A program made the translations under genes and the position numbers. This document shows positions 5,494 to 13,511 of a stretch of DNA of 64,000 nucleotides, one piece after another. Below the pieces are notes generated by a model that was given only the letters and a program-made list of their open reading frames with translations, did no database searches and was not told the origin of the DNA. How positions within the stretch are numbered: position 1 is the stretch's first letter; every line of letters starts with the position of its first letter. Source of the stretch: a virus; the IMG/VR virus record IMGVR_UViG_3300034279_001861, positions 1-64,000 of that record. One strand, given 5' to 3'.

Positions 5494-5898
5494 CTAGCGA
5501 TAGATAACTGTCGCATACCAACCATTTATACCTCGAGCAACGCCGATGTCAATAGCCTGCCGCTGCCCCCAGTAGCAACACTTTGAAACAGCGTGGTTAG
5601 CTGACACGGTGGAAAAGCCGACGCCTTCGTAACTACCAGCTCCCATGCTACCACCAACATGACGGCAACGACCTTCAGAGGCCTGTCGCTGTGCCTTACG
5701 CTGCGCAATGCTTTCGGCCACCACAGTTTGTTGCCGGTGAACTGTCTCCTGTAACACAGGAACACCGTTGACCGCAACAAGCCTTTCGCCGGGAGCAAGC
5801 CTAAACTCGCTGGAAACAACCGGTCTATCCGAAGGACTGGACTGTGCAAAAGCATTCGAACAACAAACCAAAGCACAGAGCAAAAACAACTTACGCAT
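5494..5898 (-). CDS. Secreted small Cys-containing protein
   Basis: A 134-residue protein with a clear signal peptide (MRKLFLLCALVCCSNAFAQ, probable cleavage after AFA). The mature part is followed by GRCRHVGGSMGAGSYEGVGF, SKCCYWGQR and a Gly-Trp-Tyr ending (GWYATVIYR). I associate this HVGG...YEGVGFS...CCYWG...GWYA pattern with small exported proteins of planctomycetes; its function is unknown. ATG 5898 has AGGAG 5 bases upstream. A host-type secreted protein in a phage suggests capture from a host, possibly to alter the cell envelope. Confidence 0.8.
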   Translation of the reverse strand: MRKLFLLCALVCCSNAFAQSSPSDRPVVSSEFRLAPGERLVAVNGVPVLQETVHRQQTVVAESIAQRKAQRQASEGRCRHVGGSMGAGSYEGVGFSTVSANHAVSKCCYWGQRQAIDIGVARGINGWYATVIYR

Positions 5899-5979
5899 AA
5901 CTACTCCTACTCGCTATGCTTTCGTCCGTGAAAGCTATTTGAAATTGCCTAGCTACACTGCTAAGCTGCCGATCTTCCG

Positions 5980-7179
5980 TCACTTGACTGGAAGGCGAGT
6001 TACTTTACGCTTAGGCTTGTAGCCTGTCAACTTAGCAGCTGAAATTTTTTCAAGCGAAGTTACTTTTAGTTTGGCAATTGCCGCTTCGACTTCGTTTATT
6101 CTTTGGCGTAAATTCGAATTTTCCAACATTAACGCAGCTTCGTTAGACGTCTTTAAAACAATCTCCTTTTCACGTTCGATGCTACTCTTGTTACAATAGC
6201 TATCAGATTTTCCAAGAAAAAAACAGTGAACATCCTGTCTGTCTAAGCGAATACCTAGCGTGCACCAACGGGTAATACACGTGAAAATGTTCAAAAACTG
6301 GTCTAACTCAAGCATCATACAGCGTTCCGATTGCGAAGTCCTCGTATACGGTTGTATCTTAAACCTAACTTCATATGACTCGCCTAGAAAATTTAAATTT
6401 TGTGGTTCGCCTGTTAAATAAATGCCACTGTCGTACATTAATGAATAAACGCTTTCAAACAACGCAAAATTGCACTTTTGGTTTCTCAAAGCCAAAAGAC
6501 TGCTAATGTTGGTTTTTGCACGCGACAAACCACCAAGTAGATAACCATAATTTTGCGTTTCTTTACCTGGAGAGAAAAACTTAAAAACTCCATTTCTATC
6601 ATCGACAAATCCAATAACGCTTAATCCTTCCTTTATAGCTGCATACGAATCTTCGTTTCTTCTTCTGTACATGTCATCCAACACCACTTCCAACTTTACA
6701 CCTTTAAACATTTTACTGAAATGCCTTTCATTGTCGAAGTCTTGGGAATATTCCGCGTTAAAACGAGTTAAACGTGTTTGATCTAAAAATAAGCCACTTG
6801 CATGCAACTTGAATTTAGATTCCTCGAAGTCTCGAATGACTTTAATAGCGTCCGCAATCGTTTTACGTTTAATGCCTCCAGCCGTAGTAGTCTGCGAAGT
6901 AGCCGCAGTCGTACATTCGCTCCAGTCTATCGTATAATTCATACTGTCTTCCGGAAAATTTGTAAGGTTGTTGCTGACGTTCTTAATTCTACCCGGTATT
7001 CTAACCGGTTTAACGGTTTTACAAGCCTCAGACACCAACTCCATGATAGAATTTGCAGCCCGAGCCACGGGAGACCCTTGAGAACCCTGGTCAGAAATCA
7101 GCTCAGGCACATCTATCGGCCATAAAACATGACGTTCAATTTCGTGAAACGTCAAATAAGATGCAATCTTTTTAAGCAT
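5980..7179 (-). CDS. Hypothetical protein with C-terminal coiled coil (399 aa)
   Basis: The start is ATG 7179 (MLKKIASYLTFHEIERH), 5 bases after AAAGGAAAG; the longer frame would cross the terminator hairpin at 7253. Residues about 340-385 form a coiled coil (EREKEIVLKTSNEAALM onward) and the tail is basic (KPKRKVTRLPVK). The body is mixed alpha/beta without a recognised motif. It has its own promoter-like sequence. It could be a nucleic-acid-associated or structural protein; nothing decides between these. Confidence 0.75.
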   Translation of the reverse strand: MLKKIASYLTFHEIERHVLWPIDVPELISDQGSQGSPVARAANSIMELVSEACKTVKPVRIPGRIKNVSNNLTNFPEDSMNYTIDWSECTTAATSQTTTAGGIKRKTIADAIKVIRDFEESKFKLHASGLFLDQTRLTRFNAEYSQDFDNERHFSKMFKGVKLEVVLDDMYRRRNEDSYAAIKEGLSVIGFVDDRNGVFKFFSPGKETQNYGYLLGGLSRAKTNISSLLALRNQKCNFALFESVYSLMYDSGIYLTGEPQNLNFLGESYEVRFKIQPYTRTSQSERCMMLELDQFLNIFTCITRWCTLGIRLDRQDVHCFFLGKSDSYCNKSSIEREKEIVLKTSNEAALMLENSNLRQRINEVEAAIAKLKVTSLEKISAAKLTGYKPKRKVTRLPVK

Positions 7180-7216
7180 AGCTTTCCTTTCTAAAACGAC
7201 AAACAAGCCAGCTGGA

Positions 7217-7244
7217 AAGATAACGAAAAACTGGCAAGTGTCAA
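7217..7244 (-). promoter_or_regulatory. Sigma70-like promoter for the 7179 gene
   Basis: Minus strand reads TTGACA, 16 bases, TATCTT, placed between the terminator hairpin and the AAAGGAAAG ribosome site. A perfect -35 with a fair -10 right after a terminator makes a new transcription unit starting here likely. Confidence 0.55.
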
Positions 7245-7245
7245 G

Positions 7246-7274
7246 TAAAAAAATACCCGGCACGCGCCGGGTAT
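7246..7274 (-). terminator. Rho-independent terminator
   Basis: Minus strand ACCCGGC-GCGT-GCCGGGT followed by A and seven T. It lies 25 bases beyond the stop of the 7299-8423 gene and ends the virion-like block. The stem is GC-rich and perfect. Confidence 0.85.
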
Positions 7275-7298
7275 TAAGTAAGCTAAAAGCGTAATTAG

Positions 7299-8423
7299 CT
7301 ACAGCTGAAAATCGTCAGGTTGTTGAGAAAACAAACCTGCAAGATTTTGTATTCCACCACCTAATCCGCCTCGCATTTTTGCAAACAAATCGTACAAATT
7401 GCTAGGTTTAGCCGTTTGTTGCCCTGCTTGACGACCTAACAAACCAAACAAAGCTCTAGGATCAAGCCCAGATAGATTTGGTGGAATCATATTTGAAACG
7501 GATTTAGGTGCAACGCTTTGACTTTGATCAAGCATTTGGCTGTACGGTGACTGCATTGCAGTCGAAACATCTGGGACGGTTTGAGAATCCATTAACTGTG
7601 CAGGTCGCTGCGGCACAGCGGACGGCATTAGCAGGCTTTCTGGAGCTTGTGCTTCAGGTAAAGGCGTAGAAACAGGAGGGGTTTGTGCAGGCTCTGGAAT
7701 AGGCACAGGAGCTAACTCAGTCGCTACGGCAGGTGTGGGCGACTTATTCATTGCGGCTTGTCGTTGTTTAAGTGTTCTAGGCCCTAAACTAACAGTAGGA
7801 TTACCTCGGTCTCTAAACGCTTGAAATTTAGCTTTAGCTGCTGCGTCATACTCTCGTTCAGCGGCTGTCGGCCCTACAGGTCTACCTACTGGCATAGTAC
7901 CACCAGGAACAATATCCGCTATCACAGGATTACCGCTAGGTCCCGTACCGTAGTTTATTTGATTAGACATACCAGGTCGCATCTGCGGCTTAGGGGCAAG
8001 CCTCGCAGGATCCGGTGATCGCATCGCGGCGTAATTCGGATTTTGTGTATTAAATAAATTGGTTCCTGGGCTTTTAGCTACGTTTTTTAAGTCATAAGCT
8101 GTATCACTAACAGAACTAGGTGCTTTTAAAGCAGCAGGAGCTTTCGGAGCGGCAGGAGCTCCAGGTAGTTTAGGTGACGAAGCAGCACTAAACGAAACTT
8201 TGGTCATAGAAGGTCGCAGAAGTTGTTCACGGCCTTTTGCACCTGGAACTGGCGACATATGCTGTGTCGTGCTACCTCTAGGTGCAAACTTGTATGCGTT
8301 TTGCAACTTATCTGCTGCTAGTTTGACAAGAAAAGCTCGTATTTGCTTTCGGCTGTTTGCCTTCTTACAAAGAGCTTTTACAACGCAGGAACTAACAGCA
8401 GATTTGATTATTTGAGGTAGCAT
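7299..8423 (-). CDS. Pro/Ala-rich protein, probably virion-associated (374 aa)
   Basis: Start at ATG 8423 (MLPQIIKSAVSSCVVKALCKK) 6 bases after GGAG. After a basic helical N-terminus the protein is low in complexity: long stretches rich in Pro, Ala, Gln and Ser (for example KLPGAPAAPKAPAALKAPSS) and a Gly-rich C-terminus (MRGGLGGGIQNLAGL). It looks intrinsically disordered. It shares style and neighbourhood with 9408-11036 and 13512-14447, suggesting a set of internal or packaged virion proteins; that is inference. Last gene before the terminator. Confidence 0.65.
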   Translation of the reverse strand: MLPQIIKSAVSSCVVKALCKKANSRKQIRAFLVKLAADKLQNAYKFAPRGSTTQHMSPVPGAKGREQLLRPSMTKVSFSAASSPKLPGAPAAPKAPAALKAPSSVSDTAYDLKNVAKSPGTNLFNTQNPNYAAMRSPDPARLAPKPQMRPGMSNQINYGTGPSGNPVIADIVPGGTMPVGRPVGPTAAEREYDAAAKAKFQAFRDRGNPTVSLGPRTLKQRQAAMNKSPTPAVATELAPVPIPEPAQTPPVSTPLPEAQAPESLLMPSAVPQRPAQLMDSQTVPDVSTAMQSPYSQMLDQSQSVAPKSVSNMIPPNLSGLDPRALFGLLGRQAGQQTAKPSNLYDLFAKMRGGLGGGIQNLAGLFSQQPDDFQL

Positions 8424-8434
8424 TTCAATCTCCA

Positions 8435-8968
8435 CTAACTGGCAGATTCTTCGGTTCCAAAGTCTTCGGCAGTAACCTCTAAACCAAGCATTCCTGGTTT
8501 AGGCGGAGCAATCGTATCTTTAAGTTCTGTGCTAAAGACACTAGCTTCCGACCGGTTGTCAGCATTATCAATGTCTACAAGCGACAAAGTAACGCTAGCT
8601 CCGTCCGGTCCGCTGAGTGCTGGAACCTCAGACGAGTCGGCGTCAAGCTCGAGCACTTGAATACTACCGTTGATCTCGACAGTCAGTTCTCTGGCTACAA
8701 CGTCAGGAGCAGATTTTGGTGGAAGATAGACGACGAACAAAAGCGAATCAGACATACGGTTTTCTCCTATGATTTGAACCGTTATTTTACCTGGACCAAG
8801 CCTAAACAACAATTTCTTTTGGGTCGCTTCAATCTCATTCAAACGCTTGATTAGATTTCGGTAAAGCAAAAAACGAGTGTCAGCGGCGACCGTTTGGCTT
8901 GAATTAATCAGAAAACAAAATTGCCTGATTTTTTCAAGTTGTTTTCGATTGTAATCAAAAGGCCACAT
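8435..8968 (-). CDS. Hypothetical protein (177 aa)
   Basis: ATG 8968 (MWPFDYNRKQLEKIRQFCFL) is preferred to the upstream in-frame TTG. The N-terminal 60 residues are helical; then a beta-rich domain (MSDSLLFVVYLPPKSAPDVV) and an acidic, Ser/Pro-rich tail ending TAEDFGTEESAS. An acidic tail with a beta-sandwich-like core would suit a virion decoration or binding protein, but no family is recognised. It lies just downstream of a 440-base non-coding region. Confidence 0.65.
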   Translation of the reverse strand: MWPFDYNRKQLEKIRQFCFLINSSQTVAADTRFLLYRNLIKRLNEIEATQKKLLFRLGPGKITVQIIGENRMSDSLLFVVYLPPKSAPDVVARELTVEINGSIQVLELDADSSEVPALSGPDGASVTLSLVDIDNADNRSEASVFSTELKDTIAPPKPGMLGLEVTAEDFGTEESAS

Positions 8969-9407
8969 AATAAAGCCTATACGAAACAATCCCGTCTAAG
9001 CACAAGACCTAGACGGGATTGTCCGAGATACGGATCACCCCCTTAAAGGTAAATGTACATAGACTGTTTCTACTCCTAGAAAAGTCAAACGTGCAACAAA
9101 AGCAACGCTTCGGCTAATTATAGCTCCGGAAGCGTTGGACTCGATAGATTAAAAGTGAGCTGGTTAGTTACGCCTGGGCTAAACCCTCGATCGAAACTTG
9201 TTGACCACATCAACAGAGGTTTCAGGCTCACCGGGAAGGATGCTGACGCAGACAGTTTAACCCGGAGCAGAACACACTGCTAATAACTAACCGAAGCACG
9301 CATGCGAAGGATTTTACTGCGTCGTGCTTACGTCTCCGTTAGAAGACGCAAGATTGCAAGGCAAAATTGATTAACCTTCGACCTTGCAACCACACTCTCA
9401 CTGTGGC
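8969..9407 (-). ncRNA. Non-coding stretch with strong hairpins (candidate structured RNA)
   Basis: No open frame of credible quality exists here, yet the sequence is full of inverted repeats: AATCCCGTCTA/TAGACGGGATT (8988-9020, 11 bp), AACGCTTC/GAAGCGTT (9104-9136, with inner pairs GCT/AGC), CTTACGTCT/AGACGCAAG (9327-9352), and GCAAGG/CCTTGC near 9356-9387. In a genome that packs genes with few gaps, 440 bases kept non-coding with this much pairing suggests a functional RNA or a cis-acting site. The strand is assumed from the neighbours. Confidence 0.45.
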
Positions 9408-11036
9408 TTATACTCCTTGTGCTGGCGGAGGCATCATAGGTGGATGCCAATTTTTAGGTGGCTGTGTCGGAGCAACGGGCGGTTTTGCAGCCGTAGGTGC
9501 TCTACCGGTAAACTGACTCAATGCATCCGGGTTCTGCATTAGGTAGTAAATAAGCGGCAAACCGATTGCACCGCCAAATGCACCGCCGCCACCGCCTAGC
9601 ATACCCCCACCAGCCGCACCTAACCCCATAGAAGCTATAAGCGGTATCAACCAACTTTTGTTCTGCTCAAACATTCCTGGCAGGTCGAAACCACCGCCAC
9701 CACTGTTCATCTTTTCACCTAGCTGCAATAATGGAGCTAGTTTAGGATGCTCAACCATTTTGTTAATCATGTCATCAGTAGTCGGCATTCCGGCTCGCAT
9801 AAGTTGACCACCTAAGCCCATACCGACAGCTGTTGAACCTATTGTGTTTGCCGCTCCGCCTACCCAGCTAGGAAGCCACTTCTTGGCTGCGGCTGGGTCT
9901 AAACTCGGTGCAGCTTTAGGTGCTGCGTTTTGAATACCGGTGGAAACAGACTTAACCGCAGGTGCTGCTTTTTGCGATGCTCCAAATAAGCCAGGTGCAT
10001 ACTTCTGACCTAAATTCTTACCTGCGTTTAGTAAATTTGGAGCGGCTGACCTACCTGCCGATATCATACCTCCCAACGGCGGATAACCTGTTAACATAGG
10101 CTTATTCGAGGGCTGGTAATCGGGTTTAATCGGTGCAAGATCGTTCGCCTTGTCTAACGCAGCAGGCGAACTAAGCGAAGGAGTACCGAAACCACTTAAC
10201 TTATCGAACCCAACCTTTAGCTCACTTGCAATCTTCTTACCAAACTTACGCTCTGCCAAATCAATTGCTTGCTTGATTTGTGTTGCGCTTTGACCTGCTG
10301 CAACCATACGACCAAAGAAGCTAGCTTGAAAGTTGTTAAGCCCAGCTCGCTTAAAGCGATCTAGGCTTTCAAACGCTTTTTCACCGTTAGCTGTATCTTC
10401 AGGATTTATCTTGTACTTGTGTTTACCTTCACCCGTTGCAGACAGGCACATCGACCCGACTTTAGCTAAAGTTTCTTGAATTCCAGACGTGTCAGCTTTC
10501 GTAACGGCGGGAGCTTTCACGCTGGCAAGTGGATTTGGTTTACCGGCTAGTCTAGGTTGGTATGAGCCTGAAAAACGTGGTGCTAGCGGTAGACCCATTC
10601 CAGGTTGCATTGCAGGTAGCATGTTTGCCTCTTTTGTTTGTTTGTTAGCTTTGAGTAACTCTGAAATGTCTGCTTTCAAGGTATCGTGACAATCTTCCAA
10701 CGCATTCATTTGAGCTAGCGTTAACCATTTGTGTTCGTCGTGCTCACTTGGTTCTGTTTTAACATCTGGCTTTGTGCCGCTAGCCCTAGCCAGAAACAAC
10801 CGAATACGTTTTCCGTCGCCTGAGCGTTTATTTGTCGTGCCGCCTAGTAATTGTACTGAAAGACCTGTCTCTTCCGCTACCTCACGCAAGGCTGCGGCAC
10901 TAGGACTTTCGCCGGAATCACGATGACCTAGCGGCGGTTCCCATTGACCAGCCCTTGTGTTACGCTTGCTTCGACGGATGACAAGAAAATTATCAGCTTC
11001 GTCAAGCACTACGGTTAGGCAAACATCAGGCTGCAT
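9408..11036 (-). CDS. Nudix hydrolase fused to a long Ala/Gly/Pro-rich region
   Basis: Start at ATG 11036 (MQPDVCLTVVLDEADNFLVI); the frame continues upstream but only through tRNA-Thr. Residues about 1-130 are a Nudix domain with a complete Nudix box: GHRDSGESPSAAALREVAEE then TGLS, matching GX5EX7REUXEEXGU. Nudix enzymes cleave nucleoside diphosphates linked to other groups. The remaining about 410 residues are Ala/Gly/Pro-rich with a helical region (KAFESLDRFKRAGLNNFQAS) and a hydrophobic Gly-rich segment (GLGAAGGGMLGGGGGAFGG), resembling the virion-like neighbours. A fusion may bring the enzyme into the particle or to a membrane; that is inference. Confidence 0.8.
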   Translation of the reverse strand: MQPDVCLTVVLDEADNFLVIRRSKRNTRAGQWEPPLGHRDSGESPSAAALREVAEETGLSVQLLGGTTNKRSGDGKRIRLFLARASGTKPDVKTEPSEHDEHKWLTLAQMNALEDCHDTLKADISELLKANKQTKEANMLPAMQPGMGLPLAPRFSGSYQPRLAGKPNPLASVKAPAVTKADTSGIQETLAKVGSMCLSATGEGKHKYKINPEDTANGEKAFESLDRFKRAGLNNFQASFFGRMVAAGQSATQIKQAIDLAERKFGKKIASELKVGFDKLSGFGTPSLSSPAALDKANDLAPIKPDYQPSNKPMLTGYPPLGGMISAGRSAAPNLLNAGKNLGQKYAPGLFGASQKAAPAVKSVSTGIQNAAPKAAPSLDPAAAKKWLPSWVGGAANTIGSTAVGMGLGGQLMRAGMPTTDDMINKMVEHPKLAPLLQLGEKMNSGGGGFDLPGMFEQNKSWLIPLIASMGLGAAGGGMLGGGGGAFGGAIGLPLIYYLMQNPDALSQFTGRAPTAAKPPVAPTQPPKNWHPPMMPPPAQGV

Positions 11037-11063
11037 TTTGCTAAATCTGCTTTTAGGGATTAA

Positions 11064-11136
11064 AGGCCTCGACAGGTTTCGAACCTGCAACCTGCTGATT
11101 ACAAATCAGCTGCTCTACCAGTTGAGCTACAAGGCC
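11064..11136 (-). tRNA. tRNA-Thr(TGT)
   Basis: A fully canonical cloverleaf: acceptor GGCCTTG/CGAGGCC, D-arm GCTC-AACTGGTA-GAGC, anticodon arm GCTGA-TTTGTAA-TCAGC (anticodon TGT), variable AGGTT, T-arm GCAGG-TTCGAAA-CCTGT. No CCA encoded. It fills the gap between two genes and shows that this genome also carries normal tRNAs, in contrast to the 3.6-5.5 kb cluster. Confidence 0.95.
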
Positions 11137-11142
11137 TTGCAA

Positions 11143-11790
11143 CTACTCGTTCCAAAGGCTATCTGAAATGCTCTGCAACTTTCTAGCAAAAAAGTAGTAA
11201 ACGGCTTCAAAAAATTCTCGCATGAAGTCGTTCAAAAGAAAAACGATTATCGAAAACGGCCAAAACAAAAACCAGCCTATAAAGCGGTCTTTGTAATTAG
11301 CGATACTTGGCTGCGTGACTACCGAAAACTGCTTAATGAAAGCTTCAGCTATTTTCTTAATTTCTAAATCTTGACTTTTTGAAGCCGTTACAGGATCTCT
11401 AAGAACAGAGTTCCTAACATAAGTTTTCCAATCGGCAACCTTTAGTAGCTCAACGTCGCGTAAACCTGGCAGTTTGTTTTCCGCAATCGCCTGAATAAAA
11501 CTATCGAAGTTAGCGTTACGTTCCTTGACTTTTGCCTTAACAAGCTTTCGCCACTTAAAAAAAGCCCATACGATGCCAAGAAGCAAGTAGACGCCTGCGG
11601 TCAGCCCTATCAGCCCGATGTTGTCTCTAGCGTAGGAAAATACATCGTACTTGAACCCAAACTGCGTTACACCGAAAAACAGTGCAAAGCAAATAAGCAA
11701 CCAGAGCAGGTTGTCATATGCGGCATTAAACAAAAGCAATCCGAAACAAAGACCGCAAAAAATCAAAAACAAAAAATTAAAACCATCCAT
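11143..11790 (-). CDS. Membrane protein with N-terminal transmembrane segments (215 aa)
   Basis: Residues about 4-110 contain several hydrophobic segments (FLFLIFCGLCFGLLLFNAAY, LLWLLICFALFFGVT, IGLTAGVYLLLGIVWAFFKW), followed by a charged soluble region and a further hydrophobic segment near residues 170-188 (WFLFWPFSIIVFLLNDFM). The soluble loop has no known motif. It follows the Dps-like gene with a 4-base gap and precedes tRNA-Thr. Possible roles include host membrane remodelling or lysis, but no lysis family is recognised. Confidence 0.75.
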   Translation of the reverse strand: MDGFNFLFLIFCGLCFGLLLFNAAYDNLLWLLICFALFFGVTQFGFKYDVFSYARDNIGLIGLTAGVYLLLGIVWAFFKWRKLVKAKVKERNANFDSFIQAIAENKLPGLRDVELLKVADWKTYVRNSVLRDPVTASKSQDLEIKKIAEAFIKQFSVVTQPSIANYKDRFIGWFLFWPFSIIVFLLNDFMREFFEAVYYFFARKLQSISDSLWNE

Positions 11791-11794
11791 CAGC

Positions 11795-12505
11795 CTAAAC
11801 CCTTATAAAAGAGGCTAACACTCGTGCGGCAGCTTCTTTTGAAGCTGTTTCCCGCTTTTCCGTTTGACGCCGAAGCATCCAGTGATACTTCTCAAGTTTT
11901 TGCGTCATGTCCTGTAACATGTTACTGGTTACAGGGTCATCGTCTGTATCAGAGATAGCTTCTTTAAATTTGTCAACAAGCGTAGAAAGCCTAATGGTCA
12001 TTTCTTCCAAAATACTATCAGCTTGCATGAATTTTGTAGGCAACGCCGTTAAAGCGGATCTTGCGGCTACTTCAGCCGGGGAGCTATCTGCCGGGCTATC
12101 AAGTGTAGCCATGCGTTCGGCGATATCGTCAGTAAGTTTGTCTAAGAGCTCGTAACCATCGCCAAGAAAATCATGCAGAAGCTTAAACATTGTGCCTTGA
12201 GCATTCCAGTGACACTTTTTAAGCATTGAAGAGGCATCAATGCAATTGTAAAGCAGATCCTGGAGAACTTCTGTACACGACATTTTTTCGTCTCTTTTGG
12301 GTTGGTTACTTGAAAAACCGATACGGATAGTCATTTTCCGCAGGATTATTGTAGCAGCCTGTTTAGCCAAAGTCGCCATCGAATTTACTCTTGAGTCGAT
12401 GACAGACGGGTCGATGTGCAGACGAAAGTTTGTAGGTTGGTGTGTGACGCCCTTATATCGACCCTTCTGATCGTCAACAATCCAGTCCTGAGGAGCTTGT
12501 TGCAT
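11795..12505 (-). CDS. Dps-like ferritin-fold protein
   Basis: Residues about 70-236 match the Dps/ferritin-like fold: KKCHWNAQGTMFKLLHDFLG, then ELLDKLTDDIAERMATLDSP, and near the C-terminus KYHWMLRRQTEK. Compared with the Dps ferroxidase set (E. coli H51, H63, D67, D78, E82), both His, the second Asp and the Glu are in register; the first Asp position is Gly. Dps proteins form 12-mers that bind iron and protect or compact DNA. An N-terminal extension of about 40 residues precedes a MATLAKQAA stretch also seen in the next gene. Placement among virion-like genes suggests packaging with the genome (inference). Confidence 0.8.
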   Translation of the reverse strand: MQQAPQDWIVDDQKGRYKGVTHQPTNFRLHIDPSVIDSRVNSMATLAKQAATIILRKMTIRIGFSSNQPKRDEKMSCTEVLQDLLYNCIDASSMLKKCHWNAQGTMFKLLHDFLGDGYELLDKLTDDIAERMATLDSPADSSPAEVAARSALTALPTKFMQADSILEEMTIRLSTLVDKFKEAISDTDDDPVTSNMLQDMTQKLEKYHWMLRRQTEKRETASKEAAARVLASFIRV

Positions 12506-13245
12506 CAGATTGCGTACGATTCGCCTCTACCTTCGGATCGAGTCCAAGCTCCTTCGGCCTGCTTCAAACGGCCAACAGCAAGTAGCGATACAAGTTTATC
12601 CACTGCACCGGCTTTAACTGTAGCATTCCAAGCCTTGCTGTCTGGATAGTCTTTTTCACCCGGTTTGGCTGGCTTTTCACCTCTTTGCCTTTTGGCGTGG
12701 ACATTATCCCAAAGGCCCCGTTTACCTGCCGCTTTGATAATAAGCTTGGCGGCGGCAATTTTTATAGCTAGCGGCGGGTTTGAATCAGAGTTACATTCAC
12801 AAGGATCTGCACCGCGGTTGTCGCACTCTTGGGAGCTGCAGTTGTAATCTGCGGCTTTCTTTTCTTTTTTCTTAGCCTTAGAACCTGTCGGCCTGCAGCT
12901 GTCTTCACTGTAAGGTGTTTTTCCCGGCACAGGTTCATAACCTTTCCAACAGCGAGATGCTGCGACCTTGTCTAAATGCCGATTAAGTACTCTAGATAGA
13001 AGTACGCCTAAACCGGCACCTGCGCCGCCGATAGAACCACTTACTAGGTTTTGTTTTAGTCGCTGAAGCTTGCTCTCGGGGGATTTATCCGTTTCAAATG
13101 CTTCGGAAATTGGATGGTGTGCTGCCCCTAATCCTGCTCCAAGTAAGGCACCGCCTCCAGCCATAGCCAAAGGTAGCCCGACATAGTTAAAAAGAGCATT
13201 GCTGTCAGATGCGGCTTGTTTAGCCAAGGTCCTTATGTCAAGCAT
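12505..13245 (-). CDS. Mosaic glycine-zipper / CWKGYEPVPG-motif protein (246 aa)
   Basis: Start at ATG 13245 (MLDIRTLAKQAASDSNALFN). Residues about 20-90 form a Gly-rich hydrophobic hairpin (YVGLPLAMAGGGALLGAGLG, then IGGAGAGLGVLL) that is repeated in 13512-14447. Near residue 105 comes CWKGYEPVPGKTPYSEDSC, then a Lys-rich patch, a Cys-rich stretch (CSSQECDNRGADPCEC) and GKRGLWDNVHAKRQRGEK with PAKPGEKDYPDSKAW. I have seen the CWKGYEPVPG and GLWDNxHAKR motifs as short modules in unrelated phage and large DNA virus proteins; their role is unknown. Probably a virion or DNA-associated protein. Confidence 0.7.
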   Translation of the reverse strand: MLDIRTLAKQAASDSNALFNYVGLPLAMAGGGALLGAGLGAAHHPISEAFETDKSPESKLQRLKQNLVSGSIGGAGAGLGVLLSRVLNRHLDKVAASRCWKGYEPVPGKTPYSEDSCRPTGSKAKKKEKKAADYNCSSQECDNRGADPCECNSDSNPPLAIKIAAAKLIIKAAGKRGLWDNVHAKRQRGEKPAKPGEKDYPDSKAWNATVKAGAVDKLVSLLAVGRLKQAEGAWTRSEGRGESYAI

Positions 13246-13259
13246 AGTTAATTCCACAA

Positions 13260-13493
13260 TTAGGTATTTCTAGAAAGCTTATCAATAAGAGTTTTTAGCC
13301 AAGCACCTGAAATAGCTCGACCAGGTTCAGTTCCAACAAGATAAGAACCATCGCCGCCTAAACCAGCCCCGCTCAAACCACCAGCCAAAGTGGTAGTTAG
13401 CTGCGTAGGACGGCCATTTTGAAAGAAATTATCTTTCAAATTAGCTTTTTTTACAGCCAGCTCAGCTAACGCAGCTACAGCAAGTTCACACAT
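13260..13493 (-). CDS. Small Gly-rich protein, possible third zipper-module copy (77 aa)
   Basis: Begins MCELAVAALAELAVKKANL and has TTLAGGLSGAGLGGDGSYLV, a shorter Gly-rich hydrophobic stretch, then an amphipathic C-terminus. It sits between two proteins that share a longer version of this hairpin, so it may be a reduced relative. No clear ribosome site is seen before the ATG. Function unknown. Confidence 0.55.
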   Translation of the reverse strand: MCELAVAALAELAVKKANLKDNFFQNGRPTQLTTTLAGGLSGAGLGGDGSYLVGTEPGRAISGAWLKTLIDKLSRNT

Positions 13494-13511
13494 CTTGTGC
13501 GTTGAACCCTG

